From Coriobacteriales bacterium (GTDB lineage: Bacteria; Actinomycetota; Coriobacteriia; Coriobacteriales; UMGS124): a DNA stretch of 40,758 nt. A program made the position numbers and the translations under genes. This document shows positions 16,695 through 25,389 of this stretch, one piece after another. Where the stretch lies: positions 1-40,758 of the forward strand of contig JAFWFL010000039.1 in assembly GCA_017515595.1 (NCBI GenBank), written 5' to 3'. Under the pieces are notes generated by a model. The model was not told where the DNA came from. It searched no databases and worked only from the letters and a program-made list of their open reading frames with translations. Every line of letters begins with the position of its first letter. Within the stretch, counting starts at the first letter, position 1.

Positions 16695-17563
16695 ATTTTA
16701 ATATTGAAAATATATCCATATTTCAGTACAAAGAATTTCCAAAGAATTCTTGTACTATCTGTTACTATTCTTTACGAAATGATGTAAATTATTACTAATG
16801 ATGAGTATTATTTATGCTAATTGCGTGTAGATAATAACTGACACAAAATTAAACCAGTTATTGCCTATAGATGCTATTATATCTAAAAAGCTACAAATTC
16901 TATTTTGTTTCAAAATGACAATTTTTTCGAGTTCGTTTTCAGATCAATTACCGTTTAGTGATTCAAACTTCGCAGTATCTTCAAAATATAGATACATATA
17001 ACTATCTGTTGTTACTCTATGGTATAGATGAATACTTAGTGTTTTTACAAGACCTATTTGCAGAAAATTGCAAAATAATAATGTAGGTTATTAGTATTGG
17101 TTCTCAAGGACATGAGGAAACACTTACTCATACTCGATAGCCTCCTCCGGTCTTGGTGAGCTTATATGAAACCCTCTATGGACAAAAACACTATGAATGG
17201 GAAGCCAAAGATATATGTTTCTGTAGTAAACATTCAATACGACGCGAAATACCTGGACAAAATGTTTGTTTTAATTCACTTTTTGTATCTTTAGCAGAAG
17301 GATTGATTACCGAACTCTGGAAAAGCCAAGTAAGAATGCCTTGGATCAACGCAATGATGAAAGACGGCGGGGACATCATATCTTTTTGACATCCGCAATT
17401 AAAACCCTCCATGAGGAGATTAGCTTCATGAAGGGTTAGAAAAAGCATTTTAAGTACTGTGTTGTTTTATTGCTAACCTGATATTTGGGCTCAACAATCT
17501 CAGCAAGATAAGAATGATCATTGCTTGTAAGGCAGAAATCCCTCTACAAACCACGAGACAGAT
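16695..17563. other. AT-rich stretch with no convincing gene
   Basis: About 870 AT-rich bases directly inside the island's left end, where an integrase gene would be expected. No recombinase motif is readable in any frame. A 78-codon plus-strand frame (17153-17389) has no recognisable product and no ribosome site. A hairpin AACCCT...AGGGTT (17403-17437) follows it and could be a terminator. This may be the residue of a deleted integrase region. Confidence 0.5.
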
Positions 17564-18284
17564 CTAAACCCAAAGACGTTTTACTTCTGCGGCAGCTTGT
17601 TCTTGAGTTAAACCAAGCTGGGAAACAAACATGCCAATAGCCTGTTCAATTGTGCTTCCGAGCGCTTTACAGGCGCTAATAATGCCTTCAGCTTTACCCC
17701 TGGCCTCAGCTTCCATACGTACTTCATCAAATACGGTGCACATATATGACACTCCTTTCAGGTCTTCTTTATAATAGCGGGCTGCATCCTGCAAAGGACC
17801 ATCATGCATATCATCTGGATCAGAACAGCAAAAGTCATGCATGAGCATACCTATTGCAGTATTGTCACGATAGGAACCGTTAACATAGAGTATGTGCTCG
17901 TCATCACTAAAGGGTTCATCAGTCATCATATTGATACGCTCTATAGGATAAAACGGAATGCCCTTTTTAAACAAGTCATTCTCGGTAATAAAGATAACAT
18001 TGGTTTCAGGAAGCTCATCGTAGTCTTGGCCTTCGTCAAGATTCTCAACATCCATGCAGCTTGCATGATAGCGAGCTCTATGTACATCAGCACCCGCATT
18101 TGCACGCTGGATTTCAAGATCATACACTTTACCGGATGAATCTTTGGCATAGACGTCTAAACATATTGAGCGTGCGCCTACGCGTAAAATCTTTGCCTGG
18201 CCTCCTACAGTATTTCTCAGGACATTGCGCAAGCATTGCTATTTCTGATAACAACACTTGTTTGACTTCAGCCTCGCTATTCAC
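17564..18284 (-). pseudogene. Rpn/PD-(D/E)XK nuclease family protein, frameshifted
   Basis: Residues of the Rpn recombination-promoting nuclease/PDDEXK_2 'transposase' family: RSICLDVYAKDSSGKVYDLEIQ carries the catalytic D...ExQ pattern, followed by YHASCMD, NVIFITENDLFKKGIPFYPIER and the charged C-terminal helix. The intact frame runs 18232-17564 (222 aa) but starts inside the nuclease domain. A GTG at 18284 with GGAGGT before it begins VNSEAEVKQVLLSEIAMLAQ in another frame, which must join the main frame near 18230. The gene has therefore lost part of its 5' region by deletion plus frameshift. Such genes are common cargo in mobile regions. Confidence 0.7.
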
Positions 18285-18332
18285 AATACACCTCCAATTG
18301 CAGCTAAAACTTGTAATTGCTTCACTGCAATT

Positions 18333-18368
18333 GGCTTTTTCCTTGCGCACTTCAGCAAGGAAAAAGCC
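18333..18368. repeat. 14-bp perfect inverted repeat
   Basis: Arms GGCTTTTTCCTTGC/GCAAGGAAAAAGCC at 18333-18346 and 18355-18368, followed by a second TTGAGGCTTTTTGTC. It lies upstream of the Rpn pseudogene in a gene-free stretch (18298-18640). Confidence 0.65.
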
Positions 18369-18497
18369 ACAAATTTGAGGCTTTTTGTCAAGTGTTTATT
18401 TGTGGATTATTATTGGATTTAATATAATAACCCCTGGTATGACCAGATAAAAACAAAGCAGGTCATTTCCTGTATTGCCATAGGTTCATTGTGGCAA

Positions 18498-18546
18498 AAG
18501 TCCAAGATGCCGAGAGACCCTCTTGGCTTCTCGGCATCTTGGACTT
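18498..18546. repeat. 18-bp perfect hairpin holding two TGCCGAGA motifs
   Basis: Arms at 18498-18515 and 18529-18546 are perfect complements, with a 13-base loop. Each arm carries the 8-mer TGCCGAGA. The right copy is the full TTCTCGGCA. The context is intergenic, like the pair at 66-110, and it may act as a terminator. Confidence 0.8.
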
Positions 18547-18640
18547 AAACTTAAGTTCTGATAATGTATATTTTGAGTACCCTATTTAACAGTAAAATTT
18601 GACAAGGGGTACCCCATTGTTTAGGAGGTCTTCTCTTAAC

Positions 18641-19378
18641 TTAATGACATTGGAACCGTCCCCGATGTCTCAGTACCGTATTCTCTGATATTACAAGGTT
18701 TTCTGCAATATATGGCCTTGATCGTCCGTGTGCCAGCATAATGAGTACTTCTGTTTCTCGATCAGTCAGAGAATACTCTAAAGCAAGCTCTTTGCATCGC
18801 TGATCAGTATTTTGGCTTAAAGGCAACGAAGCCTGTAAGCCTGAAAGCAAATAATGATCTAATGAACGACAACCGCTTAATAAATAAGCCATTGCTATTA
18901 AAACCAATACCGTAATGTTAAATGCAATTTCTATCGTTATACTTGTCATAGTCGACCGAGAAACAAAGAACGCGATCCAAAAAGATGCCGATCGCAAAAT
19001 CCAACCGCAAGCAAAAACAATCAGTGCATCACGTTTTGTATGTTGACTCACATCAACCAATACAATCCAAAGAAACAGCGTAAGGGCGCTGTGGCTTACG
19101 TTTATAACAGTTCTCGAAAGGGGAAGCATTTCTGTTCCAAAGTTAGAAAAAGGTATAAATCCTGCAACAATGATAATCATAAGACATGTCGCTACACCTA
19201 AAATACTCAATCCGTGTTTACAGATAACTACCCACAAATAGATTGCAATAGCAATCGCAAATTCAATGAGATTGCTTAAGATATGATTAATAAGCGGATC
19301 CTCGTACGTCACCGTTTGCGGAAAACCATAAGACGAGTCAGGGGGACGGAGTCCCCCGTTCACCGGAGAACCTGCCAA
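18641..19378 (-). pseudogene. Membrane-type LuxR regulator, both ends lost at repeats
   Basis: About six membrane helices (LIEFAIAIAIYLWVVICKHG through ITVLVLIAMAYLLSG) are followed by the start of a LuxR HTH (LTDRETEVLIMLAHGRSRPYIAENLVISENTV). It resembles the many multi-TM LuxR proteins of Coriobacteriia, which are about 450-500 aa; here about 220 genuine residues remain. The HTH stops after ISENTV and continues as LRHRGRFQCH, encoded by GGGGACGGTTCC-type repeat sequence. At the 5' side the first ~17 residues are also encoded by repeat sequence (AGTCAGGGGGACGGAGT). Both truncation points therefore lie at repeats. It cannot bind DNA normally. Confidence 0.75.
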
Positions 19379-19400
19379 AAGGGGTGAGCTTTTGGCAGGT
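19370..19400. terminator. Hairpin terminator-like repeat
   Basis: Perfect 12-bp arms ACCTGCCAAAAG/CTTTTGGCAGGT (19370-19381/19389-19400). It lies 16 bases past the stop of the 19417 fragment on the minus strand. Confidence 0.7.
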
Positions 19401-19416
19401 CTTGGTAGGTTGTTGT

Positions 19417-19704
19417 TTAGGCGAGGTCGCTGCAGAGGTCAAGGACACGGGTGCGGATGTCGCAAGCCAGGATCTCTTGGACTGTGGCGGGCTGGGCAGG
19501 ATACAAGCGGTTCAGGAGTTTCTCGCGGGCGGTGAGCCAGTCTCCAAAGGAGATACGCTCGGCAGCGATGATCTTCTTACCGTTTGCATCGGCAGATTGA
19601 TAGTAGACGTTGGTCATGTTGTCAAGTGCGGCAAGCCATACATCTTTTTTGATTTGCTTCCAGGTATCGGTAGCGTTTTCGATGTAACAGGGATATGTCC
19701 CCTG
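19417..19704 (-). pseudogene. C-terminal fragment, possibly LprI-like domain
   Basis: An open minus-strand frame with protein-like character (WKQIKKDVWLAALDNMTNVYYQ then ISFGDWLTAREKLLNRLYP and ILACDIRTRVLDLCSDLA, stop at 19417). The W-L-x-x-R, long loop, C-x-x-x-T/R-x-x-x-L pattern is like the lysozyme-inhibitor LprI/DUF1311 domain, but the match is by eye and weak. The 5' end runs into a palindrome (19682-19710) and a stop at 19705-19707, so the gene is cut there. It is another gene edge located at a repeat. Confidence 0.4.
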
Positions 19705-19816
19705 TTACATTCAAAGCGTGCTCATTTGTTCGAGATGGCGGGGGTAGACACCGCAGGAATACTGGAGGTATTTCAAGGTGGCTACCCCTGCCAGATCGGA
19801 CAAATGAGCGCGCTTT
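19682..19816. repeat. Two adjacent palindromic elements
   Basis: ATGTAACAGGG/CCCTGTTACAT (19682-19692/19700-19710) is immediately followed by a larger imperfect inverted repeat (19713-19746/19783-19816; outer 17 bp has one mismatch). Together they fill the space between the LprI-like fragment and the big surface gene. Confidence 0.75.
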
Positions 19817-19843
19817 AATCACAAGTATTTACTGAATGGAGTA

Positions 19844-22800
19844 CTAGTAGTATATCTGGCGGGTTATACAGAAGTTCCCGTGCATGTCACTGATGATGCA
19901 GTAATAATCGCAGTATTCTCCCATGCTCTGCAATTCCTCATCAGGGCAATAGAGATCCCAACGCCTAAAATGCGCAATTTCGCCCGGCTCAGAGAAGTAG
20001 TCGATATATGCGGTTTCTACATGTTTGCGAGCGCCGGTATCGATGCAGCACAGCTGGACAACATAGGGCCCTCCTCCACCTTTGAACTCCAGGCTGATTC
20101 TGTAGTGCTCTTTATCGCTTTGGAGTGTCTGTTCCCACGAGACCACCTGGAGCGCATAGGGATGGGCCTCGTTGCTTGTGAGGCTTTCTCCGGTTACGGT
20201 ATTGGTGATGACACAGCGGTACCTAAAGCTGCTCCAGGCACGAACCGTTTCGCCATATCCCGCACAGACCCACTCCCCTAAGAGAGGATCCTTGACTTCC
20301 CACTTATATTCCAGGGTTTGTTCGCATATCGCATAACAGGTCACATGCAATGTGCTGTCGTTTTCATACACGCTTATGGGCTGCTGGACGATGATCGGCA
20401 TGGTGCCGTAATAATAGACCTTCACAGATTGTTTGGCGATGTTCCCGTTTGCATCTTTGGCGGTACATGTATACCGGCCTGTCCTACAAACCTGGATCGT
20501 GGCTGAACGCATGGAGCGGGTGGTCTCGTTGATAAAGCGGTAATCGCCAAGGAATTCATCATGTGTCCATTCGTAGGAAATGGATCCCGTCCCGTTTTTG
20601 GGCACTGCTTCCAGTGTGAGCAGGTCTTTGACATAGTAGTCATAGCTGAAAACTTCCGAACTGCTATTACCGTAGATGTCATAGAATTCGATGCCCGAAT
20701 CAGGGTAAGGGTCAAGGCCGGCCCGGTAATTACCCGATGCTTTGATAGAGATGGAGAATACGTCCGTGCCGCTATCTGTAACCGTCACTTTTTTAGAATC
20801 TATCCAGCGTCCTGTAGAATCCTCTACGCGGAAGAAATATTCCCCGGGCTCATATGCATATTTTTGACAGAACGTGATGTCCAGAAAGGCTTCGCCGCCC
20901 TTCTCTCTTAAGTCGGCGCTGCCATAGACCCTACCGTCTTTATAGAGGGTGTACTTCACCCATCCAAAAACATTGTATACACTGATAGAGAGGGTTATAT
21001 AACCGGACTCTCTTTTAGAGAGATCGCCACCCTCGGGTTGCCACCCAATCTGGATGGGCGCCTCAGGATCAGGATGTCTCAGGTAGTCGGTGCGAGCCCA
21101 CGGGACCGTAACCGTGATAGAGTCTGCCCAACGTCCTGTGGAATCCTCAACGTGGAAATAATACTCCCCGGCAAGGTTCATATAGACGGAGCATTCCAGG
21201 CGGTCGTCAGAATACGCTTCTTTCCTGATATAGTAACTAAGCTCGCCGTCCCTATAGAGATAATAGTCCATCCACCCTGTGCCTTCGGCCATGACGATCG
21301 ATAGGTATTTGGTGTAATAATCCTCCTCTGCTTCAGGCTGTTTCTCGATTTTGAGCTGTTTGGTTCTGTCCAAGACACGGGAACAATCAGTCTGTGTGTT
21401 GTATGAGTCGTCTGTTACCATGAGCCAGTATGTGCGTGCTTCTTCCGCCGGGTATGAGACAGTATATGCAACTCTCCCGGCAGCATATCCAACTCGACTG
21501 GGATTGCTGTATGTTACAGGTTCGGTCTCTGTGTACTCTTCGAGTATCCGTAGCTCTCCTGCTTCGTCCGTCGCCCATGTTATGGTGTAAGGCGGAATGC
21601 CGCCTTCGATGTGCATTGTGATATCTGCTGTGTCTTCGCCGGGGGTGATATAATAGAATTCCTGAGTGTGGCTGACCTTGAGTGGCATGGCGTCGTAGAC
21701 CGTTACCGTATTTGATGTGACAGACTCAACGCCACAGGAGACGACGCAGTAGTACCTACCTGTTTCTTCGATCTTATCCGTTGTTGTTTCGGAGGTCGAA
21801 TCGACAACGTCCCCATCGACTTTGTACCACTCATAGAGGTAATTCCCGCTTCCTCCCGACGCGGCGCAGGAGAGCTCGGCATGGGAATTGTCGCGAATCA
21901 CGGTGTTACTTGGCTGCAGGTAAATGTACAGGTTGTATTCCACCAAAACGGTATCGGTAGCCACCCAGTTGCCTTCGCTGTCGGTGATGACGCAGAAGTA
22001 ACTGCCCGCCGTTTTTGCAGTGTAGTCAGACGAGCCTTCATCATTGCTTTCTGTCTTTGCAACCGCACTGCCCATCTGGATCCGGGCCCAAGAGACCTGA
22101 GAATACAAGTCTTCCTGGGCAAGCTCTGAGCCAAGACCGGCGTGCGCGATGGCTGTCTGCATCTCAGATTTGACCGAGGAAGCTTTTTCAAAGTGCTGAT
22201 GTGTAAAAGCGTCGAGGCTTATACTGCCGAGAAGGTCGTCTAAATATTCATACTTTGCTGAGTGGCGGTTCGTCTCGCGCCGCCATTCAAAGGTGTAAGG
22301 CACCACGCCACCCTCGACCTCGGTGGTCAAAGTCAAAAAGCTGTCTGGGTTATCATAGCTGATCTTTCCGCCCAAGGGCTGAAGTACCACCACAAGGCCG
22401 TTACCTCCGTGGGTTCTCGGCGGGTCGCTACGGAGTAAGGAGAACAGGTCTGATGCGCTTTCGAGGGGTTGGATTTCGTCTGACGGAATGGTCCAGCCGT
22501 AGTCATCAAACGCAGACGTCTGGGCGCCGCCCGCGAGCCATGCCTGAAGTCCTGTCCAGCCAATGCCGGTAGAAGGATGTCCCGAGGCTTTCTCGGCAGC
22601 TTCTGTTGCGGCTTGGGTATTTGGACCAAATGAGCCGTCAGCTTCTCCGCAGTCAAAGCCGTTTTGGTTGAGAAGGACCTGGAAGGCTGTGACGGCATCT
22701 TCCTGGTCTTGAGGAAGAAGGGTACCTTCGAGATAATAGACAGCCTGCTCAGTGGTGCCGCAGACTGTGCATGTATGCTCTTGAGTGCCTGAAGACCAGT

Positions 22801-23359
22801 CAGTGGCAGGTGTGAGGATATACCACTCACCAAAGGCGTGGGGTGCTAAAGGTATAACTTCATCAAGCGTGTCCCCGCAGCGGGAGCATGTGCATCTTTG
22901 GATACCGGCTTCTGTGCAGGTGGCTTCTTGGATGACTTCCGTTACAACAAAGTCATGATCCAAAGCGGGCAGATATGCTGTCTCTTCTTCCCCGCAGCGT
23001 AAGCATTCCCGTGTTAATATACCTGCTTCTGTGCAGGTGGCTTCTTGGATAACGTCCCACTCACCCCAGTCATGGCCCAAAGCAGGTGTTGTGAGCGTGG
23101 TGGTATAACCGCAGCGGAGGCAGTGAACACGATAAACAGCTTCCTCTGTGCAGGTTGCTTCCTCAAGAAGCACTTCTCTGTCAATCCAGCTGTGAGCACC
23201 TTTTGTGGCAGGACAATAGTCATCGGTAGCCTGGGATATGGCAAGCGGGTCATCTCCCATAACAGCCCGTGCCGCAAATGCCGCAGGCGTCACCCCCACC
23301 AAAAGCGCCAGTGTGAGCGACAGAGACATCACAAGAGATAACAGTTTATGTCTCTTCAT
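19844..23359 (-). CDS. Large secreted surface protein: CxxCG ribbons, PG-binding-like domain, Ig-like repeats
   Basis: 1171 aa. A Sec signal peptide (1-29, ends AFAA) comes first. Residues ~46-205 hold four ~35-residue units of the form EATCTEAG...C-x2-CG...PALxHDW, a ribbon-like repeat seen in gut bacterial surface proteins. A peptidoglycan-binding-like domain (AVTAFQVLLNQNGFDCGEADGSFGPNTQAA, ~222-252) follows. The rest is a string of Ig-like beta repeats, including GEYFFRVEDSTGRWIDS and RYYCVVS units. No LPXTG or C-terminal helix is present, so retention would be through the PG-binding domain. GAGGAA lies before the ATG. The 5' third is nearly identical to the gene starting at 28155. It lies downstream of the response regulator on the same strand. 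Its ligand is unknown. Confidence 0.85.
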   Translation of the reverse strand: MKRHKLLSLVMSLSLTLALLVGVTPAAFAARAVMGDDPLAISQATDDYCPATKGAHSWIDREVLLEEATCTEEAVYRVHCLRCGYTTTLTTPALGHDWGEWDVIQEATCTEAGILTRECLRCGEEETAYLPALDHDFVVTEVIQEATCTEAGIQRCTCSRCGDTLDEVIPLAPHAFGEWYILTPATDWSSGTQEHTCTVCGTTEQAVYYLEGTLLPQDQEDAVTAFQVLLNQNGFDCGEADGSFGPNTQAATEAAEKASGHPSTGIGWTGLQAWLAGGAQTSAFDDYGWTIPSDEIQPLESASDLFSLLRSDPPRTHGGNGLVVVLQPLGGKISYDNPDSFLTLTTEVEGGVVPYTFEWRRETNRHSAKYEYLDDLLGSISLDAFTHQHFEKASSVKSEMQTAIAHAGLGSELAQEDLYSQVSWARIQMGSAVAKTESNDEGSSDYTAKTAGSYFCVITDSEGNWVATDTVLVEYNLYIYLQPSNTVIRDNSHAELSCAASGGSGNYLYEWYKVDGDVVDSTSETTTDKIEETGRYYCVVSCGVESVTSNTVTVYDAMPLKVSHTQEFYYITPGEDTADITMHIEGGIPPYTITWATDEAGELRILEEYTETEPVTYSNPSRVGYAAGRVAYTVSYPAEEARTYWLMVTDDSYNTQTDCSRVLDRTKQLKIEKQPEAEEDYYTKYLSIVMAEGTGWMDYYLYRDGELSYYIRKEAYSDDRLECSVYMNLAGEYYFHVEDSTGRWADSITVTVPWARTDYLRHPDPEAPIQIGWQPEGGDLSKRESGYITLSISVYNVFGWVKYTLYKDGRVYGSADLREKGGEAFLDITFCQKYAYEPGEYFFRVEDSTGRWIDSKKVTVTDSGTDVFSISIKASGNYRAGLDPYPDSGIEFYDIYGNSSSEVFSYDYYVKDLLTLEAVPKNGTGSISYEWTHDEFLGDYRFINETTRSMRSATIQVCRTGRYTCTAKDANGNIAKQSVKVYYYGTMPIIVQQPISVYENDSTLHVTCYAICEQTLEYKWEVKDPLLGEWVCAGYGETVRAWSSFRYRCVITNTVTGESLTSNEAHPYALQVVSWEQTLQSDKEHYRISLEFKGGGGPYVVQLCCIDTGARKHVETAYIDYFSEPGEIAHFRRWDLYCPDEELQSMGEYCDYYCIISDMHGNFCITRQIYY

Positions 23360-23390
23360 GGCGTTGTTCCTCCTTCCTTACGTACGATGG

Positions 23391-23474
23391 ATTGGGGACA
23401 AGAGGACGGGGTTCGGTTTCCTTCGTCTTTTCTGAGAAAGGGACGAGAGGTACCCCCGTCCTCTTGTCCCCAAT
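23391..23474. repeat. GGGACAAGAGGACGG palindrome
   Basis: Perfect 21-bp arms (23391-23411/23454-23474) around a 42-base interior. It sits between the response regulator and the surface gene. It begins exactly where similarity to the leader of the paralogous gene (28155-28190) ends, so insertion or recombination here replaced the ancestral promoter. Confidence 0.85.
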
Positions 23475-23483
23475 CGAAATCCG

Positions 23484-24134
23484 TTATCCTTTTACGCGGT
23501 CCGCGTCGCTGACTACAATTCCCACGCGGGATGCTTGAGCCGCAAGGGCTGTGCGGGAATGAATGCCTGATCTCTCCATCAGGTCATCTATGTAGTCATT
23601 CACGGTGTTAGAACTCAGGTTGAGTTCTTTGGCAATCTCACGGTTCGAAAGGCCTTCCATGAGGAGCCTCAGGAGACTCCGCTGCTGTTTTGAGAGGTCA
23701 GAGGCAGCGAGGTTGCCCAGCTGAACAGCCGGAGCATTCTGCGGATACACAAACTCCCCGGCCATGGTGCGGTCCATAACCTCGAGCAGGGAGATATCAG
23801 AAGACGCCTTGAACCAGAAGCTCTCGATACCGGCTTCCCGGGCTTTGTCGAGCCAGTCTGCATCAGCCATGGAAGTGGCGATCATAATTTTGACAGACGG
23901 ATGTTCCTGCTTGATTTTCTCGGCAGCGGTTAAGCCGTCAATACCCTGAGCCATCATGACATCCATGATAATCAGGTGTGGCAGAGGGTTCTCTTCGCAC
24001 CAGGCAAGCACGTCCTGTGCATACGGAAGCACCGCGGCAATCTCATAGCGTTTGGAGGGCTTAATGAAGAGTTCCATATAACCGCGGGAAATCATCTCGT
24101 CATCCACAATGACAACCCTGTACAGTTCATCCAA
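23484..24134 (-). CDS. LuxR/NarL-type response regulator
   Basis: Two-component response regulator. The receiver domain runs from YRVVIVDDE to ~125, with the phosphorylatable Asp in LIIMDVMM and the signalling Lys near WFKASSD. A C-terminal LuxR HTH follows (LSKQQRSLLRLLMEGLSNREIAKELNLSSNTVNDYIDDLM). The frame is open to 24164 with only TTG/ATG options. The TTG at 24134 is preferred because GAGGTGGGG lies just before it and the receiver fold begins four codons later (216 aa). The likely partner kinase is encoded at 31134-32480. Its promoter carries a palindrome shared with the surface-protein gene at 28155. Confidence 0.88.
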   Translation of the reverse strand: MDELYRVVIVDDEMISRGYMELFIKPSKRYEIAAVLPYAQDVLAWCEENPLPHLIIMDVMMAQGIDGLTAAEKIKQEHPSVKIMIATSMADADWLDKAREAGIESFWFKASSDISLLEVMDRTMAGEFVYPQNAPAVQLGNLAASDLSKQQRSLLRLLMEGLSNREIAKELNLSSNTVNDYIDDLMERSGIHSRTALAAQASRVGIVVSDADRVKG

Positions 24135-24271
24135 CCGACCCCACCTCATTTCTCTGGCTACCAAAGAAACCCGGCCTGCTCAAAACAACGGACGCAGGGC
24201 TATCCCCGGGGATTACTTCTTCCCAAAGCCCCACGGAATAGGATACAGTTATCCCTGCCCACTGTTCTCTT

Positions 24272-24320
24272 TGTAGTGTATCAGAAACCAATTTTTGTTT
24301 TTACCCCCCAAATGGGGGGT
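24272..24320 (-). promoter_or_regulatory. Operator-promoter of response regulator (shared design)
   Basis: Read on the minus strand: ACCCCCCATTTGGGGGGT (24320-24303), then 20 bases, then GATACACTACA (24282-24272). The same arrangement, with the same 20-base spacing, precedes the surface gene at 28155. No -35 consensus is present and the palindrome would be centred near -44, fitting a class II activator site. Inference: it is bound by the response regulator itself. Confidence 0.7.
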
Positions 24321-24330
24321 ATTTGCCCAG

Positions 24331-24396
24331 AGTCAGGGGGACGGAGTAATTTGGCTCACAGGTACCTATGAGCCAAATTACTCCGTCCCCCTGACT
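24331..24396. repeat. Perfect 28-bp-arm palindrome
   Basis: Arms 24331-24358 and 24369-24396 are perfect complements with a 10-base loop. The outer 17-mer AGTCAGGGGGACGGAGT also occurs at 19336-19352. It follows the 24433 gene, so it probably ends that transcript, and it sits 10 bases from the regulator's operator. Confidence 0.9.
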
Positions 24397-24432
24397 ATAA
24401 ACATGTCCCTTTGACACATTCTCCTTGGTGCA

Positions 24433-25323
24433 CTAAGCTGCTGCGGTGGTGAGACCGGAGGGGGCTTTTGCCAGATAGATGGTCATCTCACCGGTGGGAG
24501 AAGTGAGAGTCATACGGAGGTAGTTGTCTTTTTGGAGGACAATCTCAATCGAGAGGGCATCACCCACGGTTGCTGACAGGGTACCTTCTGAGAAGGTGAA
24601 GTTCACAAAGACGTCTCCAAAGAGTTCGCCGCCTAAAGCTACACGCTCGCCTTCAATGTAGATATCGGTATTGTCACCCATGGCTGAAGCCGCAACGGGA
24701 GTTCCGCTCAGGCTTACGTATGAGCTCTTCCAATATCCTGCAAAAGCATCAAGAGGAGCGGATGGGTCAGCTGCGGCAGGAATGTAGGCGGCTGGTTGTG
24801 TACGATAGAAGACAATATCGGCAGCTGTCCATACCAGCAGCTCTTCCTCTGATGCGACCGAGAGAGACTCGGTTGAATCAGCTGAGGCGGACTCTGCGGA
24901 ATTGCCGGGGGTTGCTTCGGCGGAGGCGGCAGCAGCGGGTTTCTCGGCATCGGCAGGAGTTGCCACTACAGCATCTTCAGCGGAGTCCTCAGCGGGTTCC
25001 TGGGCATTACTTGCGCTATATACCGCACCGGTAGTGAGGTTTAAGGGCGAAGTATCGTCGCCGTCAAGCCATACAAAACCGTCACGCTGTTCCCAGGTGC
25101 CTTTGTGAGACTCATTGGGAAGGGCAGAAGAAACAAGGGTATAGGTACCGTCTTTGGCTAAGGTCAGCTCAAGAGGAACGCCGCTTAAGTCAGCATACCA
25201 GTTGCCTTCTGCGCTTGCGGGAGGCTCGTTCAGTCCAAGGACTTCGGCTTCCTGTGCCATTGCGGCAGGCAGAGGGAGCAATACTAAGACAAACGCCAGC
25301 AGCAGTGCTAGGTATTTCTTCAT
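24433..25323 (-). CDS. Secreted Ala-rich protein with two lipocalin-like halves
   Basis: 296 aa, starting at MKKYLALLL with AAAGGAG eight bases upstream; an in-frame start at 25401 is rejected. A Sec signal peptide ends about AMAQEA. A domain with GNWYADLSGVPLELTLAKDGTYTL...GTWEQRDGFVWLDG and a second with FAGYWKSSYVSLSGTPVAASAMGDNTDIYIEGERVAL look like two related beta-barrel halves of the kind used by small secreted lipocalin-like proteins. They are joined by a ~55-residue Ala/Glu/Ser linker. Function unknown. By position it belongs with the surface-protein locus. Confidence 0.75.
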   Translation of the reverse strand: MKKYLALLLAFVLVLLPLPAAMAQEAEVLGLNEPPASAEGNWYADLSGVPLELTLAKDGTYTLVSSALPNESHKGTWEQRDGFVWLDGDDTSPLNLTTGAVYSASNAQEPAEDSAEDAVVATPADAEKPAAAASAEATPGNSAESASADSTESLSVASEEELLVWTAADIVFYRTQPAAYIPAAADPSAPLDAFAGYWKSSYVSLSGTPVAASAMGDNTDIYIEGERVALGGELFGDVFVNFTFSEGTLSATVGDALSIEIVLQKDNYLRMTLTSPTGEMTIYLAKAPSGLTTAAA

Positions 25324-25355
25324 GACAGTTTCTCCTTTCATTGTTGGGTACAGAA

Positions 25356-25389
25356 CATAAGGTATCCCCGTGAGTAGCGATACCTTATG
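25356..25389. terminator. Hairpin overlapping stop of second surface gene
   Basis: Perfect 11-bp arms CATAAGGTATC/GATACCTTATG (25356-25366/25379-25389). The right arm contains the stop codon of the 25385 frame. Confidence 0.7.

Noticed and set aside
17153-17389. 78-codon frame inside the left end of the island, considered as an integrase remnant
   Set aside because: No recombinase motif, no ribosome site, TTG start. Kept only as part of the gene-free note.
19384-19818. 144-codon plus-strand frame
   Set aside because: It is the antisense of the LprI-like fragment and passes through two palindromes.
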